A DNA stretch of 23,711 nucleotides from JAWLFY01 sp964462125 (GTDB lineage: Bacteria > Planctomycetota > Planctomycetia > Pirellulales > Pirellulaceae). The DNA is taken from the NCBI GenBank assembly GCA_964462125.1, contig CAYWXT010000065.1, forward strand, positions 1 to 23,711, in the 5' to 3' direction. Shown here piece by piece: positions 7,595-16,600 of the stretch. The notes below the pieces were generated by a model. That model did no database searches and was not told where the DNA came from. It saw only the letters and a list, made by a program, of their open reading frames with translations. Position 1 is the stretch's first letter, and the number at the start of each line of letters is the position of its first letter. The translations under genes and the position numbers were made by a program.

Positions 7595-8761
7595 TCACAC
7601 CGTGCCCGTCAGTTCGCTGAGCTGCACCGGCCCCCGGTCCCGGCTGTCGATGGAGATCGGCACATTGTCCCCGACCAAGAAGCACTCGCTCGCCCCGAGT
7701 GTCATCGGATAGACGCTCCGATCGTGCCCCCGGCCGAGTCGGAATTCGATCGACCGTTCGACCCGCAGCCGCTCCAGTTGCCAACCGCTTCCCGACCGCG
7801 GCCGGAGGGCCACCGGCGCGAGCTCGCTGACCGGCGGCGAACCAAATGGAGCGGACCGGCCACCGGAGAGCGACCTCGAGGGAATCTCGATGACGGTTGC
7901 TTGGTCCGCGACGCGAACAAGATGCGCCACGACGCCGTCGGGGCGCCAGCAAACGACTTCGAGCTGTCCCGTGCTGCGACAGCGGGCTTCAGCACGCACT
8001 GTGATCCGGTCGACCGGCTCCAGCTCGCGGGTGACCGACACGTTTTCGGGAACATCGTCGAGCACCGGGGAGGGCCGGTCACGATCGTAGACATTGCGAT
8101 GGCGGTAGACCAACCACTCCCCCGCACCGACCCGCTCGGTGTCTGCCACGCCAGGGTGGAACCAACGCGTTCCGGAACGCCGCCAGCGGCCCGATCCGGG
8201 AAAAGGTGTCCAACGTGAAATCGTGCGATGAGAATCGAAGTCGACCGGGATTTGGGGAATCGGCAACTCCGGCCGGTCTTCCAATCGGCCCCCCTGAACC
8301 GTCAACCGGTTCCCGTTCTGCCCGTTCCTCTCGATGTCAACGACCATTCCCGGCAGGGCGAACAGGCGTTTGACCCGCGGCCGCGAGTTGCCGCCGAGGG
8401 CGACGAGGTCGCCGAGGCGAATACCATCCCGGGAGCCGCTGTTGACTTTGACAACATCGCCCGGGAAAACGGGACCGTCCGGGGTCGGCAGCGATTCGCC
8501 GCAGTGCCAGCAACGAAACGAGTCCTGGCCCAGGACAACCGCCGCCAACTGGACACGGATCGTGATCCCGCAGTTGGGGCAGGTGGTGGTGCGGTGGTCG
8601 GCGATCAGGGTCGGGACCATCGAGGTTCCGGTGACCCGGAAATGTTGGGGATCGCTGCGTTCACCCTCCACTTCCCAGCGGCATCCGCCCAGAGTGCCCA
8701 ACGCGCAGGAGAGCCCGGCCAGGCGGAGCCATTGGCGTCGGTCATGGCGGGGGGGGATCAT
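7595..8761 (-). CDS. Signal peptidase I-like protease, lipoprotein-anchored, with cysteine-pair insertion
   Basis: This 388-residue protein has the signal peptidase I (S26) boxes: the nucleophile S47 in GTSMVPTL, the general base K131 in RVKRLFALPGMVV, and the C-terminal GDNVPISIDSRDRGPV box (about 364-378). Both catalytic residues are present, so it should be active in cutting secretory signal peptides or a special substrate. Two things are unusual. The N-terminus DRRQWLRLAGLSCALGTLGGC looks like a lipoprotein signal with a lipobox cysteine at residue 27 and a twin-arginine pair, in place of the usual transmembrane anchors. CPNC (61-64) and CWHC (84-87) form a zinc-ribbon-like insertion after the serine box. 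About 200 residues separate the lysine box from the last box, a larger insertion than normal. The ATG at 8761 has GGAAG upstream. It is divergent from fabH. Confidence 0.85.
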   Translation of the reverse strand: MIPPRHDRRQWLRLAGLSCALGTLGGCRWEVEGERSDPQHFRVTGTSMVPTLIADHRTTTCPNCGITIRVQLAAVVLGQDSFRCWHCGESLPTPDGPVFPGDVVKVNSGSRDGIRLGDLVALGGNSRPRVKRLFALPGMVVDIERNGQNGNRLTVQGGRLEDRPELPIPQIPVDFDSHRTISRWTPFPGSGRWRRSGTRWFHPGVADTERVGAGEWLVYRHRNVYDRDRPSPVLDDVPENVSVTRELEPVDRITVRAEARCRSTGQLEVVCWRPDGVVAHLVRVADQATVIEIPSRSLSGGRSAPFGSPPVSELAPVALRPRSGSGWQLERLRVERSIEFRLGRGHDRSVYPMTLGASECFLVGDNVPISIDSRDRGPVQLSELTGTV

Positions 8762-8814
8762 CGGTCGCTTCCGGATCTCTCTAACGTGCCGCGGCCATGA
8801 TGGTTATACTTGCC

Positions 8815-8820
8815 GATCGC
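8815..8820 (+). promoter_or_regulatory. Possible -10 element of fabH
   Basis: TATACT matches the -10 consensus at 5 of 6 positions and lies about 60 bases before the first possible fabH ATG, in the 120-base gap between divergent genes. No good -35 element sits at the right distance. Confidence 0.3.
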
Positions 8821-8881
8821 GCCGCATCGCCGGTGAATCGTCATCCATCCTATCGAGTTTCCTTGATTTCGCCCCCGCCGA

Positions 8882-10021
8882 ATGTCCGAAACGACCGTGA
8901 CCGAACATGCCCGTGCGAGCCATGAACCGCCCGTCACCGCCGACGACCAGCCCGTGACCGCCGACGACCAGCCCGTGACCGCGGATACGCTTTCGACGCG
9001 AGGACGGATGGGCAGGGTGGCCGGCGTTCGCGTGATCTCGACCGGTTCCTACGCGCCGGAGCACGTGGTCACCAATCACGACCTGGCCGCTCTGGGCTGT
9101 GACAGCGATTGGATCGTACGTCGCACTGGGATCCAGCAACGTCGGCGGGCATCGGATGACGAGGCGACCAGTGACCTTTGTTATGAAGCAGCGATGGCCT
9201 GTCTGCGGGAGGCCAACCTGAGCGCCGATGCAATCGATTTGATCTTGGTCGCCACCATCACCCCCGATCACCCCACCCCCTCGACCGCCTGCCATCTGCA
9301 GCGGCGGCTCGGAGCGCTCGCTCCGGCGATGGACGTCAACGCTGCGTGCGCCGGGTTCATGTACGCCATGGTGACCGCGGCCCAGTTCATCGCGGCGGGC
9401 AACAGCCGCTATGCTCTGGTCGTCGGTGCCGACTTGATGAGCCGCACAGTCAACCCCGACGACAAGAAGACGTATCCGTTGTTTGGAGACGGCGCCGGGG
9501 CGGTGCTGATGACCGCCGATGACACCGATCCAGACCCCGGCAGCAGCCCTGCGTCGGGTCCCGGCCTGCTGGCGTACCAGATTGGCAGCGAAGGGTGCGG
9601 GGGTGAAATGCTCTGCATCCCCGCCGGTGGCACCCGCCAACCGCTGACCCCCGAAGTCTACGAGGCTGGCCACCAATACCTGACGATGGACGGCCGCAAT
9701 GTATTCAAGTGGGCGGTGCGGGTGTTTGCGGAAAGCGCCAAACAGGTCCTTTCCACCGCCGGTGCCACCCCGGAACAACTCGACCTGGTGATCTTGCATC
9801 AAGCCAACCAACGGATCATCGATTCCGCCGTCGCCGACCTCGCCCTGCCCGCGGAGAAAGTCTTTGTCAACCTCGACCGCTACGGCAACACCTCTGCCGC
9901 CAGCATCCCCCTGGCGTTGGACGAAGCGGTCCGCCAGGGACGCGTCCGGCGGGGCGACCTGGTGCTGCTCTGCGGCTTCGGCGCCGGTCTTGCCTGGGGT
10001 ACCGCCCTGATTCGCTGGTGA
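8882..10021 (+). CDS. fabH: 3-oxoacyl-ACP synthase III (beta-ketoacyl-ACP synthase III)
   Basis: This condensing enzyme starts fatty acid synthesis by joining acetyl-CoA (or another acyl-CoA) to malonyl-ACP. In the 379-residue frame the triad is intact: C156 in NAACAGFMYA, H306 in ILHQANQRI and N336 in RYGNTSAAS. Other FabH landmarks are DWIVRRTGIQQRR, GDGAGAVL and the C-terminal GFGAGLAWGTALIRW. Normal FabH is about 320-335 residues. The first 42 residues here are extra and hold a 21-base tandem repeat (VTADDQP) with no counterpart in the family. An alternative ATG at 9008 follows GAGGACGG and gives a 337-residue protein beginning MGRVAGVRVISTGSYAPEH, which may be the true start. No other fatty acid genes adjoin it. 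A paralogue acting in another pathway cannot be excluded. Confidence 0.93.
   Translation: MSETTVTEHARASHEPPVTADDQPVTADDQPVTADTLSTRGRMGRVAGVRVISTGSYAPEHVVTNHDLAALGCDSDWIVRRTGIQQRRRASDDEATSDLCYEAAMACLREANLSADAIDLILVATITPDHPTPSTACHLQRRLGALAPAMDVNAACAGFMYAMVTAAQFIAAGNSRYALVVGADLMSRTVNPDDKKTYPLFGDGAGAVLMTADDTDPDPGSSPASGPGLLAYQIGSEGCGGEMLCIPAGGTRQPLTPEVYEAGHQYLTMDGRNVFKWAVRVFAESAKQVLSTAGATPEQLDLVILHQANQRIIDSAVADLALPAEKVFVNLDRYGNTSAASIPLALDEAVRQGRVRRGDLVLLCGFGAGLAWGTALIRW
8930..8987 (+). repeat. 21-base tandem repeat in the fabH 5' end
   Basis: Nearly three units begin at 8930, 8951 and 8972. Units 1 and 2 differ at one base, and unit 3 is partial and diverged. In the fabH frame each unit encodes PVTADDQ. 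Confidence 0.85.
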
Positions 10022-10040
10022 GTTGGGTCCGCTGGTGCCC

Positions 10041-10856
10041 TCACGCCCCGCGCGGCGCGAACGAAAATCCTGTGCGGTTGGCAAAGAACGCCAGCGGGTT
10101 GTCATAGACGATCTTCTTGATGCGTGACTCAGCGTGGCCTCGTCGCCGGAGCTCAAAGATCAGGTCGGGGACGGCGGTCGGCTTGCTCGGCCCCCAATCG
10201 CCGGCGGAGTTGGCCAATAACCGCTGGCCGCCAAAGCGCTCAATCATGTCGGCCGCACGCTCCGGGGTGCACTTGGTGACTGGGTAAAGCGTCATCCCGG
10301 CCCAGAACCCACGATCCAGCACTTCTCTGATCGTGTGCTCTTCGACATGATCGACCAATACCCGCCCCGGATCGACGCGAGAGTCGGCGGTCAACATGTC
10401 CAGGATCATCCGCGTCCCCTGGTACTTGTCTTCCAAGTGCGGTGTGTGGATCAGGATTGGCTGCTGGTGCTGCACCGCCAGGTCGACATGTTCGAGAAAG
10501 ATTGTGGCTTCGTTCTTGGTGTTCTTGTTGAGCCCGATTTCGCCGATCCCCAGCACGTTTGGGCGATCGAGGAACTCGGGGATCATCGCGATCACCTCTC
10601 GGGAAAGCGAAACGTTTTCAGCTTCTTTGGCATTGATGCAGAGCCAGCTGAAGTGCTGGATTCCGTAGGCCGCGGCGCGTTTTGGTTCGACCTCGGTGAG
10701 CTGTCGAAAGTAGTCCCGAAATCCGTCCGCGCTACCGCGATCGAACCCGGCCCAAAATGCCGGCTCACTGATCGCCACACATCCCATCCGGGCCAGCGTC
10801 GCGTAGTCGTCGGTGATCCGGGAGACCATGTGGATGTGGGGGTCGATGTAGTCCAT
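10041..10856 (-). CDS. TatD-family metal-dependent hydrolase
   Basis: This 271-residue protein is predicted to form an amidohydrolase-type TIM barrel with a metal site. Likely ligands are H7 and H9 (DPHIHM), E106 (GIGEIGL), H137 (ILIHTPH), H170 (VLVDHVEEHT) and D220 (NSAGDWG), in the order expected for TatD enzymes. TatD proteins are nucleases or hydrolases. This sequence resembles a TatD-like subgroup I recall from the ebo clusters (EboB), but no other ebo gene is present here, so I assign only the family. The frame continues upstream to 11009, but that part reads through the palindromic repeat. The ATG at 10856 gives MDYIDPHIHM, the natural start of the barrel. The ribosome binding site is not obvious. 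It converges with fabH, with 19 bases between the stops. Confidence 0.85.
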   Translation of the reverse strand: MDYIDPHIHMVSRITDDYATLARMGCVAISEPAFWAGFDRGSADGFRDYFRQLTEVEPKRAAAYGIQHFSWLCINAKEAENVSLSREVIAMIPEFLDRPNVLGIGEIGLNKNTKNEATIFLEHVDLAVQHQQPILIHTPHLEDKYQGTRMILDMLTADSRVDPGRVLVDHVEEHTIREVLDRGFWAGMTLYPVTKCTPERAADMIERFGGQRLLANSAGDWGPSKPTAVPDLIFELRRRGHAESRIKKIVYDNPLAFFANRTGFSFAPRGA

Positions 10857-10941
10857 GGCAAGCGAAGTTGGGCGTGGGTGCGGGGGAGGAGGCGGCTTGG
10901 CGGAGCAATCGCTGGGCTGGGGAAGGGATGACGAATCGCTT

Positions 10942-11030
10942 AGGATCGTGCGGGAAAAAAGTGTCCGGTACCTTTTGCGAGGGACTCGCCCTCGGGGTGC
11001 TTTGCACAAAAGGTACCGGACACTTTTTTC
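10942..11030. repeat. Dispersed palindromic repeat, intact copy
   Basis: Two 24-base arms (10954-10977 and 11007-11030) are perfect reverse complements built around GTGTCCGGTACC and ending in A6/T6 runs. Between them are two smaller hairpins: CGAGGG (10978-10983) with CCCTCG (10989-10994), and GTGC-TTT-GCAC (10997-11007). A tail of 12 bases (10942-10953) on one side is shared with the decayed copy at 5983. The folded strand would be cloverleaf-like. With its T run it could also act as a bidirectional terminator between the two flanking minus-strand genes. Confidence 0.9.
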
Positions 11031-11040
11031 CGCTCATTGC

Positions 11041-11313
11041 TTAGAGGCTCATCTGCTGGCGCCAGCCGGGTTCGTAGTCGCGGGAGAAAAGTAGCTGCAG
11101 TGTCGCGGCACGATCGGGGGCGGTCTCGAGCAGTCGTCGCAAGGCCTCCTCGAGCAATTCGCGCCGCCGCTTGGCATCCTCCTCCAGCGGGGCGACCTCG
11201 GTGGCGGCGCGATCGATTCGATCGAGGCTAGCCGCGACCTCGAGCAGCTTCGCTCGAACTTCCAGGAAAGATTCCTCCAACACGGCAGTGGCAGTTCGCG
11301 GTTGAGTCGGCAT
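11041..11313 (-). CDS. Small helical hypothetical protein
   Basis: This 90-residue protein is charged and predicted to be entirely helical, with leucine-rich amphipathic stretches (VLEESFLEVRAKLLEVAASL, then RRELLEEALRRLLETAPDRA) and a C-terminal LLFSRDYEPGWRQQM. It resembles a small conserved hypothetical protein I associate with planctomycetes, but I know no function for it. There is no signal peptide or membrane segment. The ATG at 11313 lacks a strong ribosome binding site. A TATAAT on the same strand lies about 86 bases upstream. The stop codon is 10 bases from the intact palindromic repeat, which may serve as its terminator on one side. Confidence 0.7.
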   Translation of the reverse strand: MPTQPRTATAVLEESFLEVRAKLLEVAASLDRIDRAATEVAPLEEDAKRRRELLEEALRRLLETAPDRAATLQLLFSRDYEPGWRQQMSL

Positions 11314-11398
11314 ACGGATTCAAGCGGGAATGGTGGGGAGGCGGTCAGCGGACTTGAACAGCCATCGTACGGGTTTTCCAACCGAGCGTGGGGACGGC

Positions 11399-11404
11399 AT
11401 TATA
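11399..11404 (-). promoter_or_regulatory. Perfect -10 box TATAAT, minus strand
   Basis: ATTATA on the plus strand reads TATAAT on the minus strand, 86 bases before the ATG at 11313. No -35 consensus is visible 16-18 bases further upstream, so this is suggestive only. Confidence 0.35.
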
Positions 11405-11604
11405 GCGCAATTCGGCTGGCCCGATCGAGCGTCGGTGGTTTTCCGGTTCTGTTGACGCGGCCGGTAGCAGTCGTAGAGGTTCTAACCCCACGGTGGCGGG
11501 CGGCTCGACCTTTTCCGACGCGTGCAATCGTTTGTGAAAGCTAGAGTTCGTCGGGCTCGCGCGGGATGGGCTGTTGAAGCGCGGTCCGTTCAATTGGGGA
11601 CAAT

Positions 11605-11610
11605 CGGAGA
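11605..11610 (+). promoter_or_regulatory. Ribosome binding site of the HEAT-like gene
   Basis: CGGAGA lies six bases before the ATG at 11617 and supports that start. Confidence 0.6.
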
Positions 11611-11616
11611 TTTCCG

Positions 11617-13179
11617 ATGCATGGGCTCGAACTGACCTTCAGCACGCTCGCCAAATCCCGTAACCAAGCGGCCATTGATGTGCTGCACACAGCGCTGCTG
11701 CAGGAGGACCGCTCGACGCGTCGACGGGCCCTTGAAGCGCTGCTCTACCGGAGTGAACCTCATTGCCGTCATCTGGTGCTCGCATATTGGAACCGGCTGC
11801 AATCCGAGGACATTGAACTGATCCGCCAGCAGAAGAACTGGCTGGAACCGGCGATTCGGCAAGGCTTGCGTCAATCCGATCCTGAGGTCGGCACGGCCAT
11901 CACGGCCGCCCGACAACTCGAGCTGCTCTCCGCGATCCCAGGGATCATCGCGGTCGCCGAGTCGATTGAAAGCGAAGCGGCATGCTGGGTCGCGACCGAC
12001 GCGGTCGAGGCGATGACGATCCCTTTGGGACGCGACGCCCGCTTGGATCGCGATCGGCCCACCCTTCGGAGCCCGACCCTGTCACGGTTGGCAGAGTCGG
12101 TCCGACAATTCGCGGAGCACAGGAATGAGGCCCTGCTGGATGCGTTTCTCAGCGTCACGACCTGGGGCGACAGTGAACTCCGCCACCTCCTGGATCCCGA
12201 TTCGCCCGCTGCCGGAACCCTGCTCGCACGGATGGCAAGCAGCGACAAACGGCCGGTGATCGAATTGTTGACCGGTTTCATCCGCCGCCGAATCCTGCCG
12301 GAGGGGATCGCGAAAATCCTTGCCGAACGCCAAGATCCACCGTTCCGCGACGCCTTATTGCAAGCGATCGGAGCGGAACCCTGCCCAAGCGTCCTCCGCA
12401 ACCTCAAACGGATCGGGTTGCCGGAGTGCTGTCGTGGGGGTGAGTCGTTGTTGGAGGAACTGCAGCCGGACGGGCGTGCCGCACTCGTTCATGTGGCGGC
12501 AGTGACCGACGCGGATCCGATTCGAGCGATGCATCTGACCTGCGGCGTGATTGAGCGGGGAAGCGCCGGGTGCGAGCAGGCCGCGGCATCGGCGCTCTCC
12601 CACTGCGAGGTCCCCGACGGCGAACTTTGGGTGCGGGCAGCAGCGCTCGTCGCCGATGGGGACCCCGAACGAATCTGGCGCCACGAGAACGCTCGCTTGC
12701 TCGAGCGTTTCATCCGCTTGCTGGATCATTCCAATCCGAGCATCGTCCGCAGCGTTCGCCGCTTGTTGCAACCACTCTATTTGGACCAAGTATTCTCTCG
12801 GTTCGACGCACTCCGTCCGAGAAGCCGTCGCCGGCTGGGTCGGGTGGTCCAAATGGTTGACCCGGCGGCGGTGGAGCGGTTGCGGGAAAAACTGCGCCAC
12901 CCGGTCCTGGAACAGCGACTCAAGGCGATCTCCGCCGCCGACGCGCTTGCTGTCGTTGATCTCCTGGTCGATGCCTTTCGCCCGATTGTCCGTGCGGACC
13001 ATCACGAAGCCCGCCGTCGGGCCGCCCAGGTTCTCGCCGACGCCGAAGGGGAGGAAACACTGCAAATCCTCCGCGAGATGACCGCGTTTCCTGACAGCAC
13101 CGTTCGTGACACAGCGATCGATGGGCTCGCCCGTCGTGAGGCACGAATCCAAGCAACGTCGCCCCAGGTCTCCCCATGA
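11617..13179 (+). CDS. HEAT-repeat-like helical protein
   Basis: This 520-residue soluble protein is made of paired amphipathic helices in the manner of HEAT/ARM repeats. Examples are DVLHTALLQEDRSTRRRALEAL at the start, VIELLTGFIRRRILPEGIAKIL in the middle, and near the end LREKLRHPVLEQRLKAISAADALAVVD plus ETLQILREMTAFPDSTVRDTAIDGLARREA. Such solenoids are scaffolds for protein binding and no catalytic motif is seen. No signal peptide is present. The ATG at 11617 has CGGAGA six bases upstream. The stop overlaps the next ATG (ATGA at 13176-13179), so the pair is probably translationally coupled, which suggests the scaffold works with the small membrane protein. The exact repeat boundaries and the partner are unknown. 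Confidence 0.8.
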   Translation: MHGLELTFSTLAKSRNQAAIDVLHTALLQEDRSTRRRALEALLYRSEPHCRHLVLAYWNRLQSEDIELIRQQKNWLEPAIRQGLRQSDPEVGTAITAARQLELLSAIPGIIAVAESIESEAACWVATDAVEAMTIPLGRDARLDRDRPTLRSPTLSRLAESVRQFAEHRNEALLDAFLSVTTWGDSELRHLLDPDSPAAGTLLARMASSDKRPVIELLTGFIRRRILPEGIAKILAERQDPPFRDALLQAIGAEPCPSVLRNLKRIGLPECCRGGESLLEELQPDGRAALVHVAAVTDADPIRAMHLTCGVIERGSAGCEQAAASALSHCEVPDGELWVRAAALVADGDPERIWRHENARLLERFIRLLDHSNPSIVRSVRRLLQPLYLDQVFSRFDALRPRSRRRLGRVVQMVDPAAVERLREKLRHPVLEQRLKAISAADALAVVDLLVDAFRPIVRADHHEARRRAAQVLADAEGEETLQILREMTAFPDSTVRDTAIDGLARREARIQATSPQVSP

Positions 13180-13598
13180 TCCTTACCTTCACCCCAGCAC
13201 TGATAGCAAATTCGCGGGTGGGAGATATCAGCCGCCAACTCCGCGCCGAGGGGGGCGGAGCCCATGATTGGTCGGTGCAAATCGCGTTCATCCTGATTCC
13301 CGTGGCCGCAATCGGGCTGGCGTGGGTCTTCTATCGCTTCTACAGCCGGCCCCCGGCAACGGTCAACACACCGTTCGGAATGCTCGCGGAAATCAGCCGC
13401 GCCCACGAGATCTCTCCCGCCGGACGTCGCCTGCTGGAGCGGATCGCCGAACGTGCCGAGTTGGATCAACCCGCCCGCCTGACAATCGGGACAGAACCAT
13501 TCGATCAGGCGGTCGCGGCAGCCGAGCAACGTCGCCGACTCGACCCCCGCGAGCGAGAAAGACTCAAGCAGATCCGCAAACGCCTGTTCGCCGAATGA
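13176..13598 (+). CDS. Single-pass membrane hypothetical protein
   Basis: This 140-residue protein has one clear membrane segment at about residues 34-53 (VQIAFILIPVAAIGLAWVFY). Before it lies a short N-terminal part, and after it a ~87-residue charged helical part (EISRAHEISPAGRRLLERIA, then RERERLKQIRKRLFAE) that would lie in the cytoplasm by the positive-inside rule. The ATG overlaps the stop of the HEAT-like gene by four bases (ATGA), a strong sign of one operon. I do not recognise a family. The likely role, by inference, is to tether the HEAT-like scaffold to the inner membrane. It converges with the giant ATPase gene, with 15 bases between stops. Confidence 0.75.
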   Translation: MILTFTPALIANSRVGDISRQLRAEGGGAHDWSVQIAFILIPVAAIGLAWVFYRFYSRPPATVNTPFGMLAEISRAHEISPAGRRLLERIAERAELDQPARLTIGTEPFDQAVAAAEQRRRLDPRERERLKQIRKRLFAE

Positions 13599-13613
13599 CC
13601 CCTCCCCGGCCGA

Positions 13614-16600
13614 TCAGGAGGGCTCCTCGGGACGGTGCGACGAAAGTGCATCCTGCACGGCGCGGTAACGCTCGAGCATCGCATCGAGTTGCCCCGCGAG
13701 CCGCTCCAGGTCGCGACCGTTGTCGATCGATTCGCTAAGAATCGGCTGCAGCCATTCCTGCATCAGATGGAACTGGCCTCGAATCATATCGGCCAGCACG
13801 CGGGGTACCTTGTGCTGCACAACAATCGGCTTGTCCGCCGGTGGTTCCGCCTGCCGCTCGCTGATCCGTTCCAGTTGATCCCCGGCGGCCTGCATCGTTT
13901 CGGCTAGCCGTTCTCCGGAAGCCAGCAAGGTTTGCCGGACCGCGTCGAAGCGAGCATCCATTCGTTCCTCGGCAGCCTCCTTTCCGACGGCGATTGCCCG
14001 GGAGATCACTTGCCGAATCGATTCCAACCCGTCCCGCATCGATGCCAACTGCCGCATCAACTGCGCTGCCTGGTCTTCGCTGTCCATCCCTGACATCCGC
14101 ACGCTTTCCACATAAGCGTATTTGATCGCGTCCCAACGCTGCTGCTCCTCGGGCGTCAGGATCCCCAACAGTTCCTTGAACTTCAAGACGTTCGCTTCGT
14201 TATCGGTCGTCAGCGTCTGCGCATCCTGTTCATAGCTGCCGACGATCAGCGACTGCAGTTCCGCGTCGTTCATCACCCCGGCGACTTTTTCAGCGATGCG
14301 ATTCATGTTCCGGTAACTTCCCTGCAGCTTGAACGGCGGTTCGGTACGATATTCGTCGGCCTGGGCAGCGCTGCGAATGTACGCCCGGTTGACGCGCAGC
14401 ACGACGTCGCGGACGCGAAGCAGCTTTCGAATCACCTCGAACATCTCGCGGACCTGATCGACCGACAAATTGCTCCGCAGCTCGATCCCGTCCAGAGTGT
14501 CGCGTTCGGCGGCCAGGATGATCGCTCGGGCATCCTCCGGCGGGGCGGTCGACAGCGGCGCCAGTACCGGGTTGCTGGTCAGACAGTTCTCCAGATAGCT
14601 CATTTCGAACGCATCGGCCGCGTTCCCAATGATCTCGCCCAGGTTATAAACGTCGGCCCGGTTGGAGAGCATGTCGGGGATCTGGAACCGATGACCGCTC
14701 TCGGTATACGGATTGCCCGCCATCACGACCGACACCCGGCGTCCCCTCAAGTCATACGTGCGGGTCTTGCCGTCGCGGACCCCTTCGATCTTGCGGGTCG
14801 CGTCACAGAGCGAAATGAACTTCTGCAAAAACTCGGAATGCGTGTGCTGGATGTCGTCTAAATAAATCATCACGTTGTCCCCCATCTCGAGCGCCAAGTT
14901 CAGCCGCTGGACCTCCTCCCGCGCCGCGGCGTTGGGAGCCTCGGCCGGATCGAGGGAGGTGACGCCGTGACCGATTGCCGGACCATTGATTTTCATGAAC
15001 ACGACACCGAGCCGATTGGCGACGTACTCCATCAACGTCGTCTTGCCATAGCCCGGGGGGGAAATCAGCAGCAGCAGCCCCATCCGGTCGGTCCGCTTGT
15101 TCTCCCCCGCCGCCCCCATCTGCTTGGCGAGGTTGTCCCCGATCATCGGCAGGTAAACGTCATCGAGCAATCGATTGCGGACGAAGCTCGTCAACACCCG
15201 GGGCTTGAACTCCTCGAGCCGCATCTGTTCACGTGACCGATCCACGATCCGGCTCTTCGCTTCATGCAGTCGCCGGAACCGCGGGACGACGTTTCGACGA
15301 TAATGCCGGACGCGGCCGAGCAACTCGTGGTAGTGAATCGGCATCGACCCGGATCGAATGCGGGAATGGTGGCCGGCCAGCGAGTTGACCGTCGTCGCCA
15401 CCTCCGCCTCCACGGTGCGAACGTTTTTAACTCCTTCGGCAAGCACCAACCATGCGAGCTCGTCGCGATAGCCGATGGCCGGGTCGACCGGATCGTCCGC
15501 GGTCTCCGATTCGAGGAAGGCTTCGGCCCAGTTCCGCGCCAAGACAAACGCGCGTCGCGGGTCGGCTTCGTGATGCTTCAACGGTGTCGACAGCAAGCGA
15601 TCACGATCGACTTCAGGGATCGCCCCGACGAAAGCGTTCCATAATTTGGCCGCACGGCCGCTTGCGATGAACGTTCGGGGACGGCTGATCAATTGCGCGA
15701 AAAGGTAATCCGCGATCCGCTCCGACGTCACCTCCCTGCCGAACAATGGTCCCCACTGCTCCTGGTCGGCGCCCGCCAGTTCGGCCAACCGCTCGTGAAA
15801 TTCCCGCGCCGGCCGGGCGTCCGGATACGCCTTGGCGAGCTTGGCAAAGCCGGTGATCCAATCGGTCATCGTCTTCCGTTCCTTCGCCGCAAGCAGCTTC
15901 ACGAACCACAACTGGGACGCCGCCCGCAGGTCCGGCGGATATCGAAGCAGGCCGATCGACGCGTCGATCTCGAGCAGGCGCCGCAGGATTGCCGCCGCGT
16001 CATGGTCGTGGACTCCCTTGGCGTAGCCTTCGTCAAACCGTCCTCCAGCCCGCTGCTGAACCCAGCCCGCATCAACCGCTTTGGCATCGACCGCTTCACC
16101 ACGTTCACGCAACGCTTCGAACAGGTCCACGGCCAAGTACTCACCGCGGTACACCTCCCCGTTTTCGCTAACGAGTTCCTGGTTCCACAGTTCGCGTGCT
16201 TCGGCCAACGCTGGATCATCGAGCGGCTGGAAGTATTGCGTCCCGGTGAGGTGCAAACAGAGTTCGTCGCCCCGCAGCACCGTCGTCAGATCGAGCGGCT
16301 GTGTGTTGACGGCAAACCGCTGAGTCCCCAAGCGAATCAGCTCGCCGCCGTCCTCGTACAAGTCCTGACGATCTCGCAGCTGCAGCGTTGCATCCTCGCG
16401 AATCGTCTTCAGCCGGCCCTGCAAATCCTCGACCCGAACAGCATCATCGAGCTCCCCGAGTTGCCCAATGATGCCCCGAATCTTTTCGACCATCAGGTCG
16501 CCGGCAAAGTAGGCGGCGATCTCGTCAGTCGATTCCATGGAACGCACGCGGGTGTCGATCCCCTTGAGAATCCGATCCGCGGCCGCGGCCAACGATTCGG

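Larger units (their letters stand above)
11314..11616. other. Divergent intergenic region
   Basis: These 303 bases separate the small helical protein (-) from the HEAT-like gene (+). They hold a perfect TATAAT for the minus strand (11399-11404). On the plus strand there is a TTGACG at 11452-11457 without a convincing -10. The short open frames across it look like chance. Confidence 0.5.

Noticed and set aside
8804..10156. A 450-codon open frame on the minus strand opposite fabH
   Set aside because: FabH on the plus strand has its full catalytic triad. The antisense product is composition-driven and crosses into the neighbouring TatD-like gene.
10857..11009. An N-terminal extension of the TatD-like protein
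   Set aside because: The extra residues are a translation of the palindromic repeat and its tail. The barrel begins at MDYIDPHIHM (10856).
11302..11544. An 80-codon plus-strand frame upstream of the HEAT-like gene
   Set aside because: It overlaps the 5' end of the small helical gene and the TATAAT region, has no ribosome binding site and no domain.
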